Origin: Candidatus Villigracilis propinquus
GTDB taxonomy: Bacteria; Chloroflexota; Anaerolineae; Anaerolineales; Villigracilaceae
Direction: 5' to 3'
DNA: 64,000 bases
NCBI GenBank assembly: GCA_016714565.1
Contig: JADKDM010000025.1
Span: 1-64,000 of the forward strand
Part shown: positions 45,331 to 53,378 of the stretch, piece after piece
Layout: each line of letters begins with the position of its first letter
How positions within the stretch are numbered: the stretch's first letter is position 1
Translations under genes and position numbers: made by a program
The notes under the pieces: generated by a model
Told to the model about the DNA's origin: nothing
Database searches by the model: none
What the model saw: the letters and a program-made list of their open reading frames with translations, nothing else

Positions 45331-46473
45331 CTATGCGATCAACATTTTCAATGCGTCCAACAATTTATCCATATCACGCTTTGAATTATATCCCTGCACT
45401 GAGAGGCGGATCAATTTATTCCCGCGCCAATCGATCAGTGGGATCTCAACACGGTATTCATCATAAAGTCTTTTTTTTATTTCGATGATGTCGGTATTTG
45501 CCGGGAGCGGGGAAACTGTCATTTGGGCGAACCAGCCATCGGCGGAGGGATGAAGCGGAGTCAGTCCCGTTAATGAGTTGATGCGCTGCCAGGTATCCAC
45601 TGCCAATTGATGACATGCGCTTCGCACCTTAACCCAATCATGCTCCTGCTGAAATTGAATCGCCGTCGGGACGGTTAAGAACGCCGCCACATCCCGTGTG
45701 CCCCACCATTCGTGGTGGTCAATGAATGAGGAACCACTCGGCGTTTCGGATTCGTATCCCCACGAGACGACTAACGGTTTGAGCAGGTATTGCATTTCAG
45801 GCCGCGCATACAAAAAGCCAGCGCCCTTTGGAGCACATAGCCATTTATGAAGATTGCCGCCGTAAAAATCCGCACCAAGGGAATCAAGATGAAGCGGCAA
45901 TTGTCCCGCCACATGCGCGCCGTCAACAATGGTGATGATATTTTTTGCGCGCGCGAGTTGGATTATTTTTTCAATGGGAAAGATGGTTGCCGTTGGCGAT
46001 GTGATGTGGCTGAGAAAGATCACGCGGGTCCGCGGCGTAACGCCCCGCCAAAAGGATTCTACAAATTCATCCTGCGAAGCCAGGTCAACGTGCTGGTTGA
46101 TATAGGCAAAGCCGCGCTCCTTTGAAAGGAAACGCCAGGTGCGGTCCATTGCGCCGTATTCGTGATCCGTGGAAAGCACTTCATCACCCGAGCCCAAGCC
46201 CAATGAACGTGCCACGATGTTCAGGGCGATGGTCACGTTTTGGGCGTAGATTACATTCTCCGCGCTCGTGCCGAGATATTTCGCAAGCACATCGCGAGAG
46301 ATTTTCATAAGGTCATTATGACGCCTGCCCAAAAACTCAACGGGCTGATTTTCAAGCTCGCGCTGCCAGCGCTGATATTCTTTGAACACAGGATTAGGAG
46401 TCGCGCCAAAGGAACCATGATTGAGAAAGGTGACAGTTGGGTCGAGGAGGAAGTATTTTTTGAGATTGTACAT
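45331..46473 (-). CDS. Class V aminotransferase-fold PLP enzyme (isopenicillin N epimerase-like)
   Basis: The protein has 380 residues. FLNHGSFGATPNPVFKEYQRW is the N-terminal signature and IVDGAHVAGQLPLHLDSLGADFYGGNLHKWLCAPKGAGFLY holds the PLP lysine (LHKW). The subgroup includes isopenicillin N epimerase-like enzymes and cysteine desulphurase-like lyases, and the substrate is unknown. The start at 46473 is preferred to 46530 because TATAAT ends 6 bases before it and the protein then has family length. Confidence 0.85.
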   Translation of the reverse strand: MYNLKKYFLLDPTVTFLNHGSFGATPNPVFKEYQRWQRELENQPVEFLGRRHNDLMKISRDVLAKYLGTSAENVIYAQNVTIALNIVARSLGLGSGDEVLSTDHEYGAMDRTWRFLSKERGFAYINQHVDLASQDEFVESFWRGVTPRTRVIFLSHITSPTATIFPIEKIIQLARAKNIITIVDGAHVAGQLPLHLDSLGADFYGGNLHKWLCAPKGAGFLYARPEMQYLLKPLVVSWGYESETPSGSSFIDHHEWWGTRDVAAFLTVPTAIQFQQEHDWVKVRSACHQLAVDTWQRINSLTGLTPLHPSADGWFAQMTVSPLPANTDIIEIKKRLYDEYRVEIPLIDWRGNKLIRLSVQGYNSKRDMDKLLDALKMLIA

Positions 46474-46479
46474 GGAATG

Positions 46480-46485
46480 ATTATA
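46480..46485 (-). promoter_or_regulatory. -10 box of leaderless aminotransferase gene
   Basis: TATAAT on the reverse strand, 6 bases before the ATG at 46473; no Shine-Dalgarno sequence. Confidence 0.55.
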
Positions 46486-46620
46486 CGAGATTACAGTTTG
46501 ATCCAGCAAAAAAAGAGTCAGGGACAACATCTGCTATCCATATCAATAACCCGCCTATTTTGGCTCAAGCCTGCCGAAAGCTCGGCTGGTAAAATGGGTC
46601 ATTCAAACTGAGAGAATAAC

Positions 46621-47316
46621 ATGTTCAAAATCATACGTAACGATGTTAAATCTGTATTGGAACGCGACCCCGCCGCCCGTAATGTTCTGGAGGTCTTACT
46701 ATGCTATTCCGGCCTGCACGCCATCTGGGCTCATCGTCTGGCTCACAAACTCTGGAAAAGCGGATTCAAACTCCTTGCGCGCTGGCTCTCCCAAGTCACG
46801 CGCGGCATCACCGGAATTGAAATCCACCCGGGTGCAACCCTCGGAAATAATTTTTTCATTGACCACGGCATGGGAGTTGTGATCGGTGAAACCGCCGAAG
46901 TTGGGGATAATGTGACCCTGTATCATGGCGTCACCCTTGGCGGAACCAGCTCCCAAAAGGTGAAACGCCACCCAACTTTGGAAGACAACGTGGTCGTTGG
47001 CGCAGGGGCAAAAATCCTGGGAGCGATTACAATTGGAAAAGGAAGCCGTATTGGCGCAAACGCCGTGGTCGTAAAATCCACCCCGCCGAATTCCGTCATT
47101 GTAGGAGTTCCCGGCCAGGTATTGGTTCGAAATTACGAACATTCACCAATTGACCTCGACCACAACCTGATGCCTGATGCGATCGGGGAAACCGTGGCGG
47201 CGCTGGTTGTTCACGTGGAAGAATTGGAAAAAAGACTGAACAGCCACTCCTCCAATTCGCCCGTTCTGCACATGTCAGACCACGGCATTTGGCACGGAGA
47301 AGATTTTGCAATCTAA
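46621..47316 (+). CDS. cysE: Serine O-acetyltransferase
   Basis: The protein has 231 residues. The left-handed beta-helix has the CysE signature GIEIHPGATLGNNFFIDHGMGVVIGETAEVGDNVTLYHGVTLGG, with the catalytic Asp-His pair in DHGMG and the His in YHGVT. It acetylates serine as the first step of cysteine synthesis. It is the short form without the long N-terminal helical domain of E. coli CysE. No cysK is adjacent. GAGAG lies at ribosome binding distance. Confidence 0.92.
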   Translation: MFKIIRNDVKSVLERDPAARNVLEVLLCYSGLHAIWAHRLAHKLWKSGFKLLARWLSQVTRGITGIEIHPGATLGNNFFIDHGMGVVIGETAEVGDNVTLYHGVTLGGTSSQKVKRHPTLEDNVVVGAGAKILGAITIGKGSRIGANAVVVKSTPPNSVIVGVPGQVLVRNYEHSPIDLDHNLMPDAIGETVAALVVHVEELEKRLNSHSSNSPVLHMSDHGIWHGEDFAI

Positions 47317-47346
47317 ATAAATACTCACAAAAGGATATTGAAAACA

Positions 47347-48411
47347 ATGAAGAACCGTAAACTTGCAATCGTCGCTGTCGGCGGCAACTCGCTGGTAAAG
47401 GATGAAAAGCGAAAATCATCCCGCCATCAATATATGATCGTAAAAGAGACCGCTCATCACATTGCCGATATGATCGAAGCAGGCTGGGACATGGCCATCG
47501 GCCATGGAAACGGACCACAATTGGGCTTTGCCCTGCGCCGTTCCGAAGTGGCATTTCGCGCAGACGGCGTCCCTGCCGTACCGATGGATATTTGCATCGC
47601 TTTGAACCAGGCCGAAGTTGGCTACGCACTCCAACAAAACCTTCAAAACGAATTATTTAAGCGCGGTATCAACAAACAAGTAGCTACCATCCTTGCTCAA
47701 ATGCTTGTGGATGAAGACGATCATGCCTACCGCCTGCCCCCCACCAAGCCCGTTGGCAGCTTCATGAAGGAAGATGAAGCCAAACAACTGGCGGGACAAT
47801 GGGGCTGGAATGTGACAGAAGATGCTGGCCGTGGTTGGAGGCGTGTGGTTCCCTCCCCGTTCCCCAAGAAAATCCTTGAAATCGAAACCATCCGCACACT
47901 GGTGAACGCCGGTGTTGTTACCATCACCACGGGTGGCGGCGGCATTCCCGTGATCGACGAAGGCGATGGTCAGCACCGCGGCATCCCAGGCGCGGTTGAC
48001 AAGGATTATGCTGCCAGCCTGCTCGCACAGGAACTCAAAGCAGACCTGTTCGTGGTATCCACAGCGGTTGAGAAAGTAGCCATCAACTTTGGCCGTCAAA
48101 ACCAAAGATGGTTCGACAAAATGACCCTTTCAGAGGCCAAAAAATATCTGGCGGAAGGAGTCCATTTTGCAAGAGGTTCCATGGCTCCGAAAGTCCACGC
48201 CATCGTCTGGTTCTTGGAAAATGGCGGCAAGGAAGCTGTTATCACCAACCCTGAAAACATCGGCAATGCGCTTAACCACAAATCTGGTACATGGTTCGTG
48301 CATGACGGCGTAAAGAAGTTTGTGGTACCTGCCAAATTGGCTTCAGCCAAAACAAAGGCAAAAACACCCGCCGTCAAAAAACAGGAAGCTCCCGACAAGG
48401 CAGGAAAATGA
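47347..48411 (+). CDS. arcC: Carbamate kinase with basic C-terminal tail
   Basis: The protein has 354 residues. The carbamate kinase fold has AIVAVGGNSLVKD, GHGNGPQLGFALRRSE, VTITTGGGGIPVIDEG and GAVDKDYAASLLAQEL. It makes ATP from carbamoyl phosphate in arginine, agmatine or purine fermentation, or works in reverse. Usual family members have about 310 residues. This one carries an extra Lys/Ala/Pro-rich tail of roughly 30 residues (VPAKLASAKTKAKTPAVKKQ). No arginine deiminase or carbamoyltransferase is nearby. ATG at 47347 is taken as start; a TTG at 47338 is possible. It overlaps the next gene by ATGA. Confidence 0.92.
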   Translation: MKNRKLAIVAVGGNSLVKDEKRKSSRHQYMIVKETAHHIADMIEAGWDMAIGHGNGPQLGFALRRSEVAFRADGVPAVPMDICIALNQAEVGYALQQNLQNELFKRGINKQVATILAQMLVDEDDHAYRLPPTKPVGSFMKEDEAKQLAGQWGWNVTEDAGRGWRRVVPSPFPKKILEIETIRTLVNAGVVTITTGGGGIPVIDEGDGQHRGIPGAVDKDYAASLLAQELKADLFVVSTAVEKVAINFGRQNQRWFDKMTLSEAKKYLAEGVHFARGSMAPKVHAIVWFLENGGKEAVITNPENIGNALNHKSGTWFVHDGVKKFVVPAKLASAKTKAKTPAVKKQEAPDKAGK

Positions 48412-49454
48412 GTCTAAAGAAAAGAGTACGAGACGCCTGGGACGTTTTGATCCATGGCGCAAAAGTGACCCGCAAGCGAAAATCAATTCCGCCGGTCAGC
48501 GCAGAGGATATTGCCGATGCGAAAATGTTCTTCCCGATGGATAAATTTTTTATTCTCGGGCATTCGCGTTCAGGCAATACACTCCTGATGCGTCTCGTAC
48601 GTCTTCACCCTGAAGTGCATGCAAATTACCAGGGCACATTTTTTTCGCGCCCGCCCGGGCTGGCTTCGCTGGTCAACACTCCGGAAGTGGAAGAATGGTT
48701 CACGCGCGGAACCAACCGCTGGAATCGCGGACGCGACCTCTCCCCGCGTGTGCTGCGCGCCATCTCCGATTTCATCATGGAAAGCGACGCGCATCATGCC
48801 GGACCCACAAAACACATCGTCGGGGATAAAAGCCCAACCACTGTGACGCACGGCAAAGCGGTGCGCGACATGTATCAGATCTATCCCGATGCGCGCATGG
48901 TGTACATCGTGCGGGATGGACGCGACGTGATGGTCTCTGACCGATTTAGAAATTTTGTGGAGGAAAAATTCCTGCGCAAAGGGGATGACAAGATCATCGC
49001 GGCTCTGCGCTCAGATCCGAAGCTGTTTACTGGCGGTGGACGCTCGATCTTTACTGAAAGCTGGTTGCGCGACAAAAACCAGGGCGCCCCAAGCTGGGCC
49101 GACAACCTGAAAGAATCAGTCTTCGAGGGCAAACGCCTGTACGGCGACCGCTACTTCCCCATCCGCTACGAGGACATTTTAGCCAATCCTTTTGAAGAGA
49201 TGAAAAAATTATGGCTGTTCCTCGGCGTAAAGGATGTTGACCCTGCGCTGGAAAAATCCCTGCTCGCAGAAGTTGCCGACAACCCGGACGAGAAATGGCA
49301 GGCACAGCGGAACAACTCCCTCGCGCCCATTTTAGCCAAAGGACACCCCGGAAATTGGAAGAGCTTCTTCAACGTGCGGGACCGCGAGATATTCAAGGAA
49401 ATCGCCGGAGAGCAACTGATACAGTGGAAATACGAGAAAGACCTGAACTGGTAA
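48408..49454 (+). CDS. PAPS-dependent sulfotransferase family protein
   Basis: The protein has 348 residues. The 5'-phosphosulphate loop is ILGHSRSGNTLLMRL (from about residue 49), and the 3'-phosphate site is MVYIVRDGRDVMVS. Later conserved residues are in RYFPIRYEDILANPFEEMKKLWLFLGV. These enzymes transfer sulphate from PAPS to sugars or other hydroxyl groups; the acceptor is unknown. It overlaps the carbamate kinase by 4 bases (ATGA), an unusual pairing. There is no signal peptide. Confidence 0.88.
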   Translation: MSLKKRVRDAWDVLIHGAKVTRKRKSIPPVSAEDIADAKMFFPMDKFFILGHSRSGNTLLMRLVRLHPEVHANYQGTFFSRPPGLASLVNTPEVEEWFTRGTNRWNRGRDLSPRVLRAISDFIMESDAHHAGPTKHIVGDKSPTTVTHGKAVRDMYQIYPDARMVYIVRDGRDVMVSDRFRNFVEEKFLRKGDDKIIAALRSDPKLFTGGGRSIFTESWLRDKNQGAPSWADNLKESVFEGKRLYGDRYFPIRYEDILANPFEEMKKLWLFLGVKDVDPALEKSLLAEVADNPDEKWQAQRNNSLAPILAKGHPGNWKSFFNVRDREIFKEIAGEQLIQWKYEKDLNW

Positions 49455-49512
49455 TCAACACGGTCACAGAATAAAAATATCGCATTTGGGGGATCCCAGA
49501 GTTGACTTAACC

Positions 49513-49644
49513 ACTCACCTTACGCACTCGACCTTGATCCCTGAGCGATAGCGAAGAGTCTCTTAGATAATCGTAGGGGTTCTTTGCTTCGCTCACGCGT
49601 GCCCGCTGCATGGTGCAGGCAGAACGACTCTGCGTAAGGTGAGT
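49513..49644. repeat. Short element with 14-bp inverted ends
   Basis: ACTCACCTTACGCA at 49513-49526 and TGCGTAAGGTGAGT at 49631-49644 are perfect inverted copies around 104 bases without a gene. The same end sequence occurs at 2654-2666. It resembles a miniature inverted-repeat element or a large REP unit. Confidence 0.65.
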
Positions 49645-49690
49645 TGCGTAATAAGGCAGGATACAACTCAAAACAGTCAAGCTATATGGT

Positions 49691-49696
49691 TATAAT
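49691..49696 (+). promoter_or_regulatory. -10 box of leaderless MFS gene
   Basis: TATAAT ends 6 bases before the ATG at 49703; no Shine-Dalgarno sequence. Confidence 0.55.
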
Positions 49697-49702
49697 CAAC
49701 TT

Positions 49703-50956
49703 ATGCGTTTCAACCTATTTAGACAATCCGACGTCCCCGAGAAATATCGTTCCAACTTCACAAACCTGTACTTCGACATCGCCTGGTACGGGGTGCTCAG
49801 CGGAACCGTAGTCAACTTCATCAACGTGTACGCCACCCGTCTCGGCGCAAGCGGTCTGCAGATCGGCCTGCTCACCGCCATGTCAGCCGTTGTCAACCTA
49901 TTCCTCGCCATCCCCGCAGGCCATTGGATCAGCAAACGCCACACAGGCCGCGCTGTCTTCTGGTCATCGGTCGTCTTCCGTATCGGCTACCTTCTATTTA
50001 TCCCACTGCCCTGGCTTTTCAGCAATCAGGGGCAGATCTGGGCACTTATCATCCTCACCTTCTTCATGGCCATTCCGCTCACACCGCTCGGCGTCGGCTT
50101 CAACGCACTCTTTGCCGAATCCGTCCCGGACCGTTTCAGAGCACGAGTAGCCGGCACACGCAATGTCACCTTTGCCATTGCTTACATGCTCACCTCCCTC
50201 GTGGCGGGTTACATATTAAAGAACGCCACCTTCCCCGGCGGTTATCAGATCATTTTTGTGATCGGAGCATTCGGTGCGGCGATGAGCAGTTATCACATCT
50301 ATCACGTTACACCTGTGCAGGATGATTCCACTCCGCTTCCTACCCCACCGACAATTGATCCCGACCTACCAGCAGAGTCTCCCCGCGGCATTACCTCCCT
50401 CCTCCGTCTTGACATCTGGAATACCCATTTCAAGAACGTCCTGATCGCACTCTTCTTCTTTCACTTCGTTCATTATTTATCATCACCACTGTACCCACTC
50501 TACAACGTGAATGTTTTAAAGCTCAATGACAGCAACATCGGCAACGGCACAGCCTTCTACTATTTGACCGTCCTTATCGCATCCACACAGCTCGGAAAGA
50601 TCGTACAAAAATACGGCCACAAAAAAGTGACGGGCTGGGGCGTGGCAGGCATGGCCGCCTACCCGATCATGCTGGCCTTCTCCCAAACCGTTTGGCAATT
50701 CTACGCACTCTCATTTCTCGGCGGATTCTTGTTCGCTATGGTCAACGGCGCGTACGCCAATTACATGCTCGAAAACATTCCCGCGCATGACCGTCCCTCA
50801 CATCTTGCGTGGTACACCATCGTCTTCAACTTTGCCCTGCTCACCAGTTCCATCATCGGCCCCCTCTCTGCCGATATGATGGGTCTTGCGCCCGCGCTCA
50901 TTCTCTTCGGCATCATGCGCATCTTTGCTGGCTTCTACCTGCTCAAATGGGGGTAG
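49703..50956 (+). CDS. Major facilitator superfamily transporter
   Basis: A 417-residue protein with about twelve helices. After a short N-terminus come VNFINVYATRLGASGLQIGLLTAMSAVVNLFLAIPAGHWISKRHTGR, which includes the MFS loop between helices 2 and 3. An extended loop with a Pro/Thr-rich segment lies in the middle (VQDDSTPLPTPPTIDPDLPAESPRG). The C-terminal half ends MMGLAPALILFGIMRIFAGFYLLKWG. The substrate cannot be predicted. The leaderless start follows from the TATAAT box. Confidence 0.88.
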   Translation: MRFNLFRQSDVPEKYRSNFTNLYFDIAWYGVLSGTVVNFINVYATRLGASGLQIGLLTAMSAVVNLFLAIPAGHWISKRHTGRAVFWSSVVFRIGYLLFIPLPWLFSNQGQIWALIILTFFMAIPLTPLGVGFNALFAESVPDRFRARVAGTRNVTFAIAYMLTSLVAGYILKNATFPGGYQIIFVIGAFGAAMSSYHIYHVTPVQDDSTPLPTPPTIDPDLPAESPRGITSLLRLDIWNTHFKNVLIALFFFHFVHYLSSPLYPLYNVNVLKLNDSNIGNGTAFYYLTVLIASTQLGKIVQKYGHKKVTGWGVAGMAAYPIMLAFSQTVWQFYALSFLGGFLFAMVNGAYANYMLENIPAHDRPSHLAWYTIVFNFALLTSSIIGPLSADMMGLAPALILFGIMRIFAGFYLLKWG

Positions 50957-51017
50957 GCGCTGTTTAGCACCTATCGTGCGCTCCATGCACAAAACAAATC
51001 CCAACCTCAATTCATGC

Positions 51018-51023
51018 TAAAAT
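51018..51023 (+). promoter_or_regulatory. -10 box of leaderless smpB
   Basis: TAAAAT ends 6 bases before the GTG at 51030; no Shine-Dalgarno sequence. It supports the GTG start. Confidence 0.55.
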
Positions 51024-51029
51024 CATCTC

Positions 51030-51491
51030 GTGACTGAAGATATCAAAGTAATCGCACTTAACCGCAAAGCCAGCTTCGAATATTTCCTTATGGAAAAATT
51101 CGAGGCAGGCCTCTCCCTCGTGGGATCAGAGATCAAATCCATTCGCGCAGGGCAGATCAGCATTCAGGAAGCCTATGTGGATGTGCAAGAAGGCAAAGAA
51201 GCCTGGCTCGTCGAAGCGCATATCGCCCCATACGAACAGGCTGGAACCCACTTCAACCACGAACCGAAACGCAAACGCCGTCTGCTCCTTCACAAAAAGC
51301 AGATCGCCGAGTTGTGGAACAACGTCCGCATCAAAGGCATGACAGTTGTTCCACTTCGTGTCTACCTGAAAGACGGACGCGCCAAGATCGAGATTGCCCT
51401 CGCCAAAGGCAAGAAAGCCTACGACAAACGCGCCACCATCGCCAAACGAGATGAAGCGCGCAGCAACGAAAGAGCAACAAGAGTTAGGTAG
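51030..51491 (+). CDS. smpB: SsrA-binding protein SmpB
   Basis: A 153-residue tmRNA-binding protein of trans-translation, which rescues stalled ribosomes. Signatures are LNRKASFEYFLMEKFEAGLSLVGSEIKSIRAGQISIQEAYVDV and HKKQIAELWNNVRIKGMTVVPLRVYLKDGRAKIEIALAKGKKAYDKR, and the usual basic tail is present. The start is a GTG 6 bases after a -10-like box. No tmRNA gene (ssrA) was recognised nearby. Confidence 0.95.
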   Translation: MTEDIKVIALNRKASFEYFLMEKFEAGLSLVGSEIKSIRAGQISIQEAYVDVQEGKEAWLVEAHIAPYEQAGTHFNHEPKRKRRLLLHKKQIAELWNNVRIKGMTVVPLRVYLKDGRAKIEIALAKGKKAYDKRATIAKRDEARSNERATRVR

Positions 51492-51569
51492 TTGGTTGGT
51501 GATTGGTTGTGTAGTTATCTTATTTTGCAACTATCAAACTAACAAACTACAAAACAAGGAAACTAAACC

Positions 51570-52352
51570 ATGCCCCCATCCACCATAGGCGGAATCAATC
51601 TGCTCCCCGAGGCAGAAAAACGTGCCATTTACGCACGTTACATCCCCACTCAACTTCTCGACAAATACGATATCCCTCCGCTCACTTCAGCATCCGGCTA
51701 CAACCTGCTGCAATTCCGCTTTGCAACCGGCTCCACCGATGTGGAAATGCGTCTCTTCCACAAAATAGATTTCCCCGACCCCATCCTCTATGCCCATCTC
51801 ACTGACACCCTCAACGGACAGATCCACGTCCTGCTTTATATCCTCAACGACCCTGATTCCCCCCGCTATGATGTGGACAAAATGCCGAATGGCTCACCGA
51901 CAAAATTTGGCACGTTGCAAAGAAATGTCGAAGCGGAAAAAACTGCCCTTGAGGCCGGTCTGGCACCCGGTCAGGTACGACGCGGATTGAGATTGCTCGG
52001 TCAGGCTATTGATGCATTCGAGACCTTTGTCACCGCACTTGGCCATGACATGTACTTTGTCGAACCTTTGTATTATCACAACGCCGTCATCTTCGAGCGC
52101 TACGGCTTTACCTACCAAATGGGCAAACGTCTGATGAACAGCATCCATGATGGCTTTCAACCTGGCGGAGATTTGCACGCACACCTGGACGGCTCCACTC
52201 CCTTCAGAATGCCCGAAGCCGCGAACAGCGTCCGCAAACGCTCGTGGGCCATCCACGACGGAATCCTCGGTGAGCCTTTTACCAATGTCACCATGTACAA
52301 ACGTGTGGGAATTTCCGCAGGCATAAGCACCACCCCCAATTGCGCGTGGTAA
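51570..52352 (+). CDS. Conserved hypothetical protein, possibly acetyltransferase-like
   Basis: A 260-residue soluble protein with AAGGA before the ATG. I do not recognise the family with certainty. MRLFHKIDFPDPILYAHLTDTLNGQIHVLLYILND looks like a beta-rich core, and YYHNAVIFERYGFTY resembles the end of GNAT domains. There is no signal peptide or membrane helix. It follows smpB after a 78-base gap and is closed by the terminator at 52385-52414. Confidence 0.55.
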   Translation: MPPSTIGGINLLPEAEKRAIYARYIPTQLLDKYDIPPLTSASGYNLLQFRFATGSTDVEMRLFHKIDFPDPILYAHLTDTLNGQIHVLLYILNDPDSPRYDVDKMPNGSPTKFGTLQRNVEAEKTALEAGLAPGQVRRGLRLLGQAIDAFETFVTALGHDMYFVEPLYYHNAVIFERYGFTYQMGKRLMNSIHDGFQPGGDLHAHLDGSTPFRMPEAANSVRKRSWAIHDGILGEPFTNVTMYKRVGISAGISTTPNCAW

Positions 52353-52384
52353 TTTTTTTCAAACAGACGGAAAAAATAAAAAGA

Positions 52385-52414
52385 AAAAAGACCATGATAA
52401 ATCATGGTCTTTTT
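52385..52414. terminator. Bidirectional intrinsic terminator
   Basis: AAAAAGACCATGAT and ATCATGGTCTTTTT are perfectly paired around AA. On the reverse strand it directly follows the tRNA; on the forward strand it follows the 51570 gene. Confidence 0.9.
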
Positions 52415-52416
52415 AG

Positions 52417-52488
52417 TAGCGGGGGCAGGACTTGAACCTGCGACCTTCGGGTTATGAGCCCGACGAGCTGCCACTGCTCCACCCCGCA
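52417..52488 (-). tRNA. Initiator tRNA-Met (anticodon CAU)
   Basis: On the reverse strand a complete cloverleaf: acceptor TGCGGGG/CCCCGCT, D-stem GAGC/GCTC, anticodon stem TCGGG/CCCGA with loop CTCATAA, and T-arm GCAGG-TTCAAGT-CCTGC. The three G-C pairs in the anticodon stem and the unpaired 1-72 position (T and T) are marks of the initiator. The end CCA is not encoded. Confidence 0.92.
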
Positions 52489-52710
52489 CCGAATAGTTGA
52501 GCCCGCCGATATTACCAAGTTAACACAAAAAAGTCAAGCAGAGTTAACGCAGCAGGGAAAATGAAGATAAATAAAAATTTTACGACATTAAAACAATAGT
52601 ACCGAAGGCTGAAAGTATTTCATATGAATTGGTGTATAATGAATAAACCTTAACAAACTTAAATGTAAAAAATATAAATGTTTGTAGAATTTTTTCAAGA
52701 ACAGGTACCA

Positions 52711-52716
52711 TATAAA
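52711..52716 (+). promoter_or_regulatory. -10 box of leaderless regulator gene
   Basis: TATAAA ends 5 bases before the ATG at 52722. The region 52489-52721 holds no gene; it is very AT-rich and also contains TATAAT at about 52634-52639. Confidence 0.5.
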
Positions 52717-52721
52717 TTATT

Positions 52722-53378
52722 ATGAAGACTACCACACTTCTGGTTATTGAAGTTAAACACGCAGAAATCCCTTCCTTTGCTTCCGACTTGCAAAAGAAGG
52801 GATTTGATGTACATATTGCTCAAAACGGCAGCAAAGCAGTTGCATTGTTGAAAGAAGTAAGCCCAAGCCTGGTGGTGATTAACGCCGCTTCCTTAAGAAG
52901 CACAGGCTTGCGTATTTGCCAATCCCTTCGGGAAAAAGATGCCAAGCTCCCCATCATTCTTATCCTTGAAGATGACAAGGAAGTAAGCAAGGATGCTGCG
53001 GATGCGATCCTGACCCTGCCTTTCACCGTTCAAAAACTTGTCAACCGCATCAAGCCGCTGCTGCCCGGTGATGGTAAAAATGTTTTGCATGTTGGCCCCA
53101 TCCGCCTTGACCTTGAAAAGCGCCGTGTGCGCTGTCTCGGCAAAAGCACAAAGCTCACTCCGCGCCTCGTCACTTTATTACATTTATTGATGGATAAACA
53201 CGGTGAAGTAGTGGAACGTGAACCCCTCTTTAAAAAAGTATGGGAAACGAATTACACCGGAGACACGCGCACACTTGATGTGCATGTGTCATGGCTGCGC
53301 CGCGCCATTGAGCTTGACCCCGATAATCCAAAATTCCTAAAAACCGTTCGCGGTGTCGGCTACCGCCTAGATATTTAG
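52722..53378 (+). CDS. OmpR-like winged-helix regulator with degenerate receiver
   Basis: The protein has 218 residues. The C-terminal half is a clear OmpR/PhoB DNA-binding domain (LTPRLVTLLHLLMDKHGEVVEREPLFKKVW; RTLDVHVSWLRRAIELDPDNPKFLKTVRGVGYRL). The N-terminal half has receiver length, but key residues are missing. The phospho-acceptor position reads LVVINAASL (N54 instead of Asp), the acidic pair near residue 10 is reduced to VIEVK, and the KPF lysine is Leu (LPF). It should therefore work without phosphorylation. No kinase is adjacent. Its end overlaps the convergent methyltransferase gene by 12 bases. Confidence 0.88.
   Translation: MKTTTLLVIEVKHAEIPSFASDLQKKGFDVHIAQNGSKAVALLKEVSPSLVVINAASLRSTGLRICQSLREKDAKLPIILILEDDKEVSKDAADAILTLPFTVQKLVNRIKPLLPGDGKNVLHVGPIRLDLEKRRVRCLGKSTKLTPRLVTLLHLLMDKHGEVVEREPLFKKVWETNYTGDTRTLDVHVSWLRRAIELDPDNPKFLKTVRGVGYRLDI

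Noticed and set aside
50957..52384. tmRNA gene (ssrA) next to smpB
   Set aside because: No tRNA-like ends or tag reading frame were seen around smpB.
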